Source: Echinicola pacifica DSM 19836
Lineage (GTDB): Bacteria > Bacteroidota > Bacteroidia > Cytophagales > Cyclobacteriaceae
Assembly: GCF_000373245.1 (NCBI RefSeq)
Contig: NZ_KB890758.1
Span: 60,855-124,854, forward strand
Direction: 5' to 3'
DNA: 64,000 bases
Each line of letters begins with the position of its first letter. Position 1 is the first letter of the stretch. Under the pieces are notes generated by a model. It saw only the letters and a list, made by a program, of their open reading frames with translations, had not been told where the DNA came from and ran no database searches. The translations under genes and the position numbers were made by a program. Below, one piece after another: positions 57,670-64,000 of this stretch.

Positions 57670-59172
57670 TTAATATCCAGGGTTTTGGATGAGTTTATGA
57701 TTATTCCGCATTTCTGCAGTAGGGATAGGAAAGAGGAGTTCTCTCTCTGTGACCTGTGGTCCATACACAAAGGTGTGCCCCACATAATCCTCAAATAAGC
57801 CCGTGGTGACATTATATGCTTGTCTTAAGCGGACCATGTCAAACCATGTTTTATTTTCGAAGGACAGCTCAAACCATTTTTCTTTCCAAATAGCAGTTCT
57901 CAGATCTTCCTTGGAGAGGCCCTCTAATGCTGGCAATTCGGCACGGCTTCTGATCTTATTTACGGCCTCATAGGCTGCGGTATTTGGTCCGTTGGCTTCA
58001 TTGGAGGCCTCTGCGAAGAGGAGTAGTACCTCTGCATATCGGATCACCGGCCAGTTTAGACCGCTACTAGTGGTATTGGTCTGGGCTTCGGCGTCAAAGT
58101 GCTTGAACAGGTAGTAATCTCCCAGCTCAATGGACTGAGTACGGTCCGATCTCGTGGTATAGCTAGTATAATAAAAGGCCTTTTCTTCCACTCTTTTATC
58201 GCCCTCTGGATAGGCTTTGACGAAGTTTTCATCGGCAAATATCCCTCCTGTCTCTGCGCTATAATTGGAGATCCCTCTATTATAAGGAATGATCGAAACC
58301 TGCCAGGTGGAGGCCATGAGATAGGGGGCAAATTGTATCATAAAGATATGCTCACCCAGGTTATTTTGAGCCGGATCATGAAGATCATCATAGGACGGAA
58401 ACAGGTCAAAAGTGCCCGAGTTAATCACCTCCTCGGCTTTGTCTGCTGCCAGGGCATAATACTCACTCCCCCTCTGTAAAGGATATCCAGCCATGGTCAG
58501 ATAGACGGAAGACAGCAGGGACTTCACTGCCCCCTGTGAGGCACGACCGGAGGCATCCCGCATGGGAAGGCCCATCTTTTCTGCTTCCAGCAGATCGGCA
58601 ACTATCCTATCATATACGTCCGCAGGGTCTGCAGGAGGGGCAAATAAATCTTCTGATGTCAAATCGATAGGATCAGTCACCAAAGGAATATTTCCAAATA
58701 GACGTACGAGGTGAAAATAATAATAGGCTCTCATAAAATACGCTTCACCGAGCAGTGCATTCTTCTCCGCCTCATCCATGCTGATTCCAGGAATTTCGGC
58801 TATCGCCAGATTGGCATTGGCAATACCTCTGTAATAACTGGTCCAGTAGGTTTGCCCGTATCCATTATCGGAGTTATTGATCAGGTTTTTGATGAACAAA
58901 CTATTTTGGGCCTGGCCCAAATCCGTATCTGCAAGACCTGTGGCGAACTCGGTCATCATCCAGGTTCCTCCACCAAAACCACTTACGGTGATCGGCCGGA
59001 GGCTTTCATAGATGGAGTTCACCACCGAGGTGGCATGCTCAGGTTTGGTAAAATAATTCTCCAAAGTGAAGTTTGACTTATCTGTTTCATCCAGAAAGTC
59101 CGAGCATCCAAAACCAAGTACTGCGGTCAGCATCAGTGAGGATTTATATAGTATTGATTTTATACTTTTCAT
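57670..59172 (-). CDS. SusD/RagB-family lipoprotein (second locus)
   Basis: 500 residues; signal peptide with lipobox GFGC (Cys23). SusD helical core: SVVNSIYESLRPI, LLGEAYFMRAYYYFHLVRLFG (the TPR helix typical of SusD) and C-terminal WPVIRYAEVLLLFAEASNEANG, followed by KWFELSFENKTWFDMVRL. Pairs with the SusC 14 bases upstream. The glycan specificity is unknown because no carbohydrate-active enzyme lies next to it in this window. Confidence 0.93.
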   Translation of the reverse strand: MKSIKSILYKSSLMLTAVLGFGCSDFLDETDKSNFTLENYFTKPEHATSVVNSIYESLRPITVSGFGGGTWMMTEFATGLADTDLGQAQNSLFIKNLINNSDNGYGQTYWTSYYRGIANANLAIAEIPGISMDEAEKNALLGEAYFMRAYYYFHLVRLFGNIPLVTDPIDLTSEDLFAPPADPADVYDRIVADLLEAEKMGLPMRDASGRASQGAVKSLLSSVYLTMAGYPLQRGSEYYALAADKAEEVINSGTFDLFPSYDDLHDPAQNNLGEHIFMIQFAPYLMASTWQVSIIPYNRGISNYSAETGGIFADENFVKAYPEGDKRVEEKAFYYTSYTTRSDRTQSIELGDYYLFKHFDAEAQTNTTSSGLNWPVIRYAEVLLLFAEASNEANGPNTAAYEAVNKIRSRAELPALEGLSKEDLRTAIWKEKWFELSFENKTWFDMVRLRQAYNVTTGLFEDYVGHTFVYGPQVTERELLFPIPTAEMRNNHKLIQNPGY

Positions 59173-59186
59173 AGTAAGGCTTGGGA

Positions 59187-62100
59187 TTAAAGAGTGATAT
59201 TCACACCTAACATAAATACTCTTGGCTTAGGGTAAGCATATAGATCCACCCCCTGGTCAAAAGCAGCTCCTGAAGTGGAGACTTCCGGGTCGTAACCTTC
59301 ATATTTGGTGGATAAGAAGAAGTTCTGGATAGACACGAAGGTTCTCAGATTATGCAGATTTAATCGGTCCAAAACGGAAGGATTAAAATTGTATGCAAGC
59401 AGCAGGTTTCTTCCTCTCAGGAATGAAGCTTCTCTTACGCGGTCTGAGTCATTATTGGTATTATACCCAGCCACCAGCGGTCTGATCTGAGCCACATTGG
59501 TATTTTGACTTTCTGGTGTCCAAGCGTTTAGGACGGTAGCGAAGCTATTGGCGATGCCGGTACGATCTTCAGCGGAGTGCTTACTTCTGAACAGCACATC
59601 ATTGCCGTAGCTATATTGGAGATCCACCAGGAGCTCAAATCCCTTATAGCGGAAGGTATTCGAGAAGGTGCCAAATCCGTCAGGAATACCTTTTCCGATC
59701 ACCACTCGATCGGCATCATTGATCACGCCATCTTCGTTCACGTCACGGTATTTGATATCTCCAGGTCGCTTATTGTATTCAGCTGCGAGGGATTCTTCAT
59801 CCGAATTCCAGGTGCCTTCATGCACAAATCCGAAGAACGAACCCACGGGCTCTCCCTTACGAACGATTGTGGATCCCAAGAAAATATCAGAGCCGCCAGC
59901 CAATTCGGTAACCTCATTTTTGTTTATAGAGATATTGAAGGTGGTGCTCCAGGAGAATTGTCCCTTTTCGATATTCACCGTATTGATCCCTACTTCAATT
60001 CCTTTGTTCTCCATGCTTCCCACGTTTTGACTCACGACGGTATATCCACTGCTGGAAGGCACTGGAGCACTAAGCAGCATATCTTCAGTCACCTTACGAT
60101 AGAGGTCCACTTCTAGCATGAATCGGTTTTGCATAAAGCCTAATTCCATTCCAAAATCCACCTGAGTGGTTTTTTCCCATCTCAAATCCGGGTTGGCAAG
60201 ACGGCTGATTCCCATGCCTATTTCGCGCTGTCCGTCGAAGATCACAGCATAATTCCCCATTCCTGCAAGGGCCTGGTAAGCGGTGATTTCCGAGTTCCCC
60301 GTTTGGCCGATGCTGGCTCGCAGTTTCAGGTTAGAAATTGAGTTGCTGGATTTCAAGAAAGCCTCATCAGAAGCTCTCCAAGCCACTGCGGCAGAAGGAA
60401 AGAATGCAAAACGATTCTCTTCCCCGAATTTGGAAGAACCATCGGCCCGGCCAGTAAGGGTAAAGAGGTATTTGTCTTTCAGAATATAGTTAATTCTGGA
60501 AAAGTAAGAGTTCAGACCATAGGCAGTCGTGCCTGATCCAGGCTGAATCGCATTGGCGCCAGCACCCAAATTATTAAAGGTGAAGTAATCATCCTGAAAG
60601 TTCTGAGCGCGTGCCTGACTGTATAAATCGTCCACATGCTGCCATGATAATCCAAGCATGGCATTCAGATGATGATCCTCATTGAGCTCACGCACATAGG
60701 TCAGGTAATTTTCAAACTGCCAGGAATTTCTACGGTCATTACGAATATAGGCATCTCCTTTTTGGTTTTTGGCAATATAGTTTAGGCTTCGGCCACCATA
60801 ATAATCGGTACGCTGATTAATGATATTGGTGGATACGCTGGAGCGAAGTTGTAAGCCTTCGGTAATATAAAAGTTCGCATAAACATTTCCGATGAGGGTC
60901 TGGGTACTTAGAAGGTAAAGTCTTTCGTTGACCACATGGATGGGGTTATTGCCACCTTCCATACCCGGATAGTCTTCATTTCCTGCCCAGGTGCCATCAG
61001 GATAGCGCACAGGGATGATGGGTAGTTCTTCCAATACTTGTCTCATGGCGATGATTCCTCCACCCCCAAGTGGATCCACCTGGCTTTCCTTTTGGTCATT
61101 ATAGCTCAGTACGCCGCCGATTTTCACCCAATCTTTCACTTTGCTATCGAATACAAACCGGGTAGAATATCTTTTCATCCATGATTCAGCCATCAGGCCA
61201 TCTTCATTTCTATAGCCTAAGTACAGACCGTAGGATTCATCTGCATTGCCGCCGGTCACGCTCAGTTGGTGATTTTGGGTAAATGCAGGCTTGAAGGATT
61301 CTTCCTGCCAGTCGGTATCATAAAGTGGATTTCCGTTGGCATCAAATAGTCGAGGATCGGTCCGCTTAAGTTTTGGATCCACATAGATGCCGTTTGCCCA
61401 ACCTGTAGGATCATACTTTTGAGCATTTTGATAGGCCAGGTCTTCCGTTGCCAGGAACTGCTCTGAATTAAGTAATGGAATTTTCTTTGGCAGGACTCCT
61501 ACACTATAATTTCCTTCATAGGAGATTCTTCCTCCTTCTTTTCCTCCCCGCTTGGTGGTCACGAGGATCACCCCATTGGCACCTCTGGCACCATATATAG
61601 CGGTGGCGGAGGCATCTTTTAGTACTTCTATAGAAGCGATATCGCCAGGATTGATATAGTCAATTGGTGTACTACCATTGGCCAAGCCTCCCGCATTCAG
61701 GATCACTCCATCGATCACGTACAGGGGATCATTGGCGATGCTCACTGAGGTATTGCCACGGATTCGAATATTGGCACGGCCGCCCGGTCTTCCGGAGTTT
61801 ACGGAGACATTCACCCCTTGGACACGTCCAGAGAGGTTTTGGCTCAAGCTGGCAGAGGGACGATCGCTGAGGTCCTTCTCAGCTACGGAGCCCACGGCGC
61901 CAGTAAGATCCGACTTCTTCTGGGTACCATAGCCAATTACGATCACCTCATCGAGGGATTCCGTATTGGCGATCAGCTCCACATCTAAGGAGCGTCGGCT
62001 ACCTACACGGATTTCTTGGGTGTTCATTCCAATAAAACTGAATACCAATACGGATTCATCGGAGGCCACATCGATGGCATATTTCCCATCGATATCGGTC

Positions 62101-62591
62101 ACAGTCCCATTGGTAGTGCCTTTTTCCAATATAGATACTCCTGGCAGAGCTTCCCCTGTTTCATCCACGATTTTCCCAATGATCTTTACGGCTACTTGGC
62201 TTATAGGTAATGGTTTCTCATCTATTATGGGGTTTGATTGCTTACGAATAACAATGGTTTTGTCCTGTATTTCATAGGTAAACTGATAGGGAGTCAGTAC
62301 CTGATCGAGGACTTTTTCTATTCCTACTTTATCTACTTTGATGCTGAGTTTTGGGATTTCTCTGATGAGATCTGAACGATATAAAAAACTAAAATCACTC
62401 TGCGACTTTAGTTCCTCGAACACCTGCTCGGCGGTCACCTGATGGAGGTCCAGGGCTATGGTGCCATTCTGCGTGCCGGTGCTTGCGGACACTTGCATCA
62501 CATTAGACAATAGCACTATAATAGCAAACTTTACTATTAATAAGAGTTTACCCCTCATGAAAAAGGGGAGGTTATTGGGCTTTTTTAGCAT
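59187..62591 (-). CDS. SusC/RagA-family TonB-dependent transporter with N-terminal STN domain (second locus)
   Basis: 1134 residues. After the export signal, an STN (secretin/TonB short N-terminal) domain occupies about 45-115 (LHQVTAEQVFEELKSQSDFS), the part that signals to a FecR anti-sigma. Then a carboxypeptidase-D-like domain (about 135-215), plug with LDEVIVIGYGTQ and IYGARGANGVILVTTK, and a beta-barrel. Downstream of FecR by 83 bases and upstream of SusD by 14 bases. The STN domain makes this locus autoregulated by trans-envelope signalling, unlike the sialic-acid SusC. Confidence 0.94.
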   Translation of the reverse strand: MLKKPNNLPFFMRGKLLLIVKFAIIVLLSNVMQVSASTGTQNGTIALDLHQVTAEQVFEELKSQSDFSFLYRSDLIREIPKLSIKVDKVGIEKVLDQVLTPYQFTYEIQDKTIVIRKQSNPIIDEKPLPISQVAVKIIGKIVDETGEALPGVSILEKGTTNGTVTDIDGKYAIDVASDESVLVFSFIGMNTQEIRVGSRRSLDVELIANTESLDEVIVIGYGTQKKSDLTGAVGSVAEKDLSDRPSASLSQNLSGRVQGVNVSVNSGRPGGRANIRIRGNTSVSIANDPLYVIDGVILNAGGLANGSTPIDYINPGDIASIEVLKDASATAIYGARGANGVILVTTKRGGKEGGRISYEGNYSVGVLPKKIPLLNSEQFLATEDLAYQNAQKYDPTGWANGIYVDPKLKRTDPRLFDANGNPLYDTDWQEESFKPAFTQNHQLSVTGGNADESYGLYLGYRNEDGLMAESWMKRYSTRFVFDSKVKDWVKIGGVLSYNDQKESQVDPLGGGGIIAMRQVLEELPIIPVRYPDGTWAGNEDYPGMEGGNNPIHVVNERLYLLSTQTLIGNVYANFYITEGLQLRSSVSTNIINQRTDYYGGRSLNYIAKNQKGDAYIRNDRRNSWQFENYLTYVRELNEDHHLNAMLGLSWQHVDDLYSQARAQNFQDDYFTFNNLGAGANAIQPGSGTTAYGLNSYFSRINYILKDKYLFTLTGRADGSSKFGEENRFAFFPSAAVAWRASDEAFLKSSNSISNLKLRASIGQTGNSEITAYQALAGMGNYAVIFDGQREIGMGISRLANPDLRWEKTTQVDFGMELGFMQNRFMLEVDLYRKVTEDMLLSAPVPSSSGYTVVSQNVGSMENKGIEVGINTVNIEKGQFSWSTTFNISINKNEVTELAGGSDIFLGSTIVRKGEPVGSFFGFVHEGTWNSDEESLAAEYNKRPGDIKYRDVNEDGVINDADRVVIGKGIPDGFGTFSNTFRYKGFELLVDLQYSYGNDVLFRSKHSAEDRTGIANSFATVLNAWTPESQNTNVAQIRPLVAGYNTNNDSDRVREASFLRGRNLLLAYNFNPSVLDRLNLHNLRTFVSIQNFFLSTKYEGYDPEVSTSGAAFDQGVDLYAYPKPRVFMLGVNITL

Positions 62592-62674
62592 AATTGTTAA
62601 GTGCTTAATTTAAACAAATAGTTATAGGGTTTATTTGGGTGTCTGATAAAAACAGAAGTCCCATGGTTGGTAAT

Positions 62675-63844
62675 TTATTCTATGATCATATTCCTCCTTT
62701 CCAGTTTAAATTTCACGTCACCAGTTTTTTGCAATAAATCCATTACTTCCTGAAGGTCTTCATACCTTCTTATTTTGCCGGTAAAAGGGATACTTTTCGT
62801 CTCTTCATTCTTGAACTCAAAAGAGAAGTCATACCATCTGGCAAGGCTATTGATAATGGCCACCAAGGGTTTGTCCTGAAAGACAAACCATCCTTCTTTC
62901 CACGCTATATACTTGTGCACATCTACTGTTTTTGACTCCAGACTGGCCTCATTCTTATGGTATAAGCTTTGTTGATTTGGGCTCAGCATCTGGTGTCCGG
63001 CGGAGGAATTGGTAAGAAAAACTTCTACTTTTCCTTCCACTAGGGTGGTGGCAATGGCCTCCTCATCCTCATAGGAGGAGATATTGAAGGAGGTACCCCA
63101 CACCTGTACTACTTGCTCGCCTGTCAGCACCTTAAAGGGCTTCCTGGCGTCTTCCTGAACCTCAAAATAAGCTTCCCCCTGAAGCTCTACCACGCGGCTG
63201 TCCCCTGGAAAACTAGTGGGGTATTTCAGTTGAGAATTTGCATTCAGCCAGACTTTGGTGCCATCTGCGAGGATCAGGTTAAACTGGCCACCCTTAGGCA
63301 CTAATAAAGTGTTAAAAGTCACTTTCCCACTCGCTCCATTGGCCTCATCATACTGGATTTGGTTTCCCTGACTGCGCACCGCCGTCCCACCTTCCTCCAG
63401 AGCCAGAGGAGCTCCGGAAGAGAGATCATAGCTGCCCTCCTCAGTTAGCAATATGGCCCTGTCAGTGCCCGGCAGAATCTGGCTGGCGAGGGCTTTGACT
63501 TCCTTTGGTTCGGTGAGGTAGGGCTTAAATACAAAATAGGCAATACACAGCAGCACCAAATTGGCTGCGACGGCTGCCGCATAAAAGACTATTCGGTTGC
63601 TCCTGCCTGGCTTCCGAAAATCATCTTTTTTTTCCAGAGCCGCCCAGGCTTCCCCAGCATTTTTAGTCCCATTCTCAAACTTGCTCCCTTTTTCATAAAA
63701 AACCTTTACCTTATTGTAATAGTCCTGATGATCCGAATGACTTGCGAGCCACTGGCTCAGCTGCCCTTCCTCTTCCTCATTTAGACTGGAGTGCAGCTTC
63801 TTCCAAATAATTGAAAAATCTATTTCCTCTGAATTTTTATTCAC
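62675..63844 (-). CDS. FecR-family anti-sigma factor
   Basis: Inner-membrane regulator that holds an ECF sigma factor inactive and receives the signal from the STN domain of the SusC gene downstream. From GTG 63844 it has 389 residues, in keeping with relatives in Sus loci. The frame stays open to GTG 63928 (28 more codons including cysteines), so the start is uncertain. An N-terminal cytoplasmic domain (sigma binding) with FSIIWKKLHSSLNEEEEGQL, one membrane helix (IVFYAAAVAANLVLLCIAYF), then a periplasmic FecR beta domain with VPKGGQFNLILADGTKVWLN and RVVELQGEAYFEVQ, and a C-terminal DUF4974-like part containing PLVAIINSLARWYDFSFEF. Confidence 0.9.
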   Translation of the reverse strand: MNKNSEEIDFSIIWKKLHSSLNEEEEGQLSQWLASHSDHQDYYNKVKVFYEKGSKFENGTKNAGEAWAALEKKDDFRKPGRSNRIVFYAAAVAANLVLLCIAYFVFKPYLTEPKEVKALASQILPGTDRAILLTEEGSYDLSSGAPLALEEGGTAVRSQGNQIQYDEANGASGKVTFNTLLVPKGGQFNLILADGTKVWLNANSQLKYPTSFPGDSRVVELQGEAYFEVQEDARKPFKVLTGEQVVQVWGTSFNISSYEDEEAIATTLVEGKVEVFLTNSSAGHQMLSPNQQSLYHKNEASLESKTVDVHKYIAWKEGWFVFQDKPLVAIINSLARWYDFSFEFKNEETKSIPFTGKIRRYEDLQEVMDLLQKTGDVKFKLERRNMIIE

Positions 63845-63932
63845 CCGTTTAATCGTTTTACCCAATGACACATAAGCACTATGACATGGGTGACAAATAT
63901 TATTTTTTCTCCAAAAAAAATAAATCACCTCC

Positions 63933-64000
63933 TTACAACCTGCTAGGAAGCTGATGATTTGAAGATTTAACCATTTTACTGACCTTCAACTCCAAAGCCC
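63933..64000 (-). CDS. probable C-terminus of an ECF sigma factor (cut by window)
   Basis: The last 21 residues of an open frame entering from the right edge: ALELKVSKMVKSSNHQLPSR and a final L, with stop TAA at 63933-63935. The Ala-Leu-x-x-Lys-Val-like ending is what follows the region-4 helix of FecI-type sigma factors, and the position directly before FecR is where such a gene belongs. Called mainly on context. Confidence 0.45.
   Translation of the reverse strand, partial: ALELKVSKMVKSSNHQLPSRL

Noticed and set aside
59577..60116. 179-codon plus-strand frame
   Set aside because: Antisense to the second SusC gene; no motif or start context.
1..64000. CRISPR arrays, rRNA genes, prophage, complete insertion sequences
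   Set aside because: No regularly spaced repeats, rRNA-like blocks, phage structural genes or intact transposase genes were seen on reading both strands.

Overview
The window is chromosomal DNA of a Bacteroidota bacterium. Paired SusC/SusD genes, a hybrid two-component regulator, an ECF-sigma/FecR pair, TTTG-N19-TAnnTTTG promoters and BACON/STN-style outer-membrane proteins all point there. The protein style (long Wza with several SLBB domains, DUF2911 lipoprotein, Kelch-SSS fusion) suggests Cytophagales, perhaps Cyclobacteriaceae. That family-level placement is inference.

Positions 1-13,345 are one side of an extracellular/capsular polysaccharide locus, nearly all on the minus strand. In transcription order it holds UDP-glucose dehydrogenase, a UDP-sugar 4-epimerase and mannose-1-P guanylyltransferase (terminator); a UDP-HexNAc dehydrogenase (perfect-palindrome terminator); a winged-helix protein with a degenerate nucleotidyltransferase-like tail; Wza export protein, Wzz chain-length regulator, a second UDP-HexNAc dehydrogenase and a DegT aminotransferase cut by the window edge. 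A specialised NusG (UpxY-like) gene lies divergently at the far end, beyond a 0.8-kb gap.

Positions 13,455-31,980 are housekeeping or general genes: penicillin-acylase family hydrolase with a small membrane protein, DUF2911 lipoprotein, membrane-anchored endonuclease/exonuclease/phosphatase, secreted M1 aminopeptidase, a compact tetR-tolC-MFP-RND efflux operon with a likely TetR operator, and purL with its own promoter. A tRNA-Gln(UUG) unit at 31,909-32,101 has a consensus promoter and terminator. It is followed by about 1.5 kb of gene-poor DNA.

Positions 33,656-57,391 are carbohydrate-utilisation genes. A secreted five-bladed-propeller glycosidase-like protein and a GH29 alpha-L-fucosidase form a two-gene unit. 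A serine beta-lactamase-like hydrolase separates them from a sialic-acid utilisation locus read leftward from 52,337: SusC, SusD, NanA lyase, Kelch-mutarotase/SSS transporter fusion, GH33 sialidase, N-acylglucosamine 2-epimerase, creatininase-family amidohydrolase, and a two-module sialate O-acetylesterase. A divergent 1404-residue hybrid two-component system is the likely regulator. The proposed flow is: O-acetyl groups are removed, the sialidase releases sialic acid, the Kelch module mutarotates it, the SSS module imports it, NanA splits it to ManNAc plus pyruvate, and the epimerase yields GlcNAc. A strong 15-bp inverted repeat separates susCD from the catabolic genes.

Positions 57,670-64,000 are a second Sus-type locus of different regulatory design: an ECF sigma C-terminus at the edge, FecR anti-sigma, SusC with an STN domain, and SusD. 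A small c-type cytochrome gene (56,945-57,391) lies downstream. Its glycan is not revealed by anything in the window.
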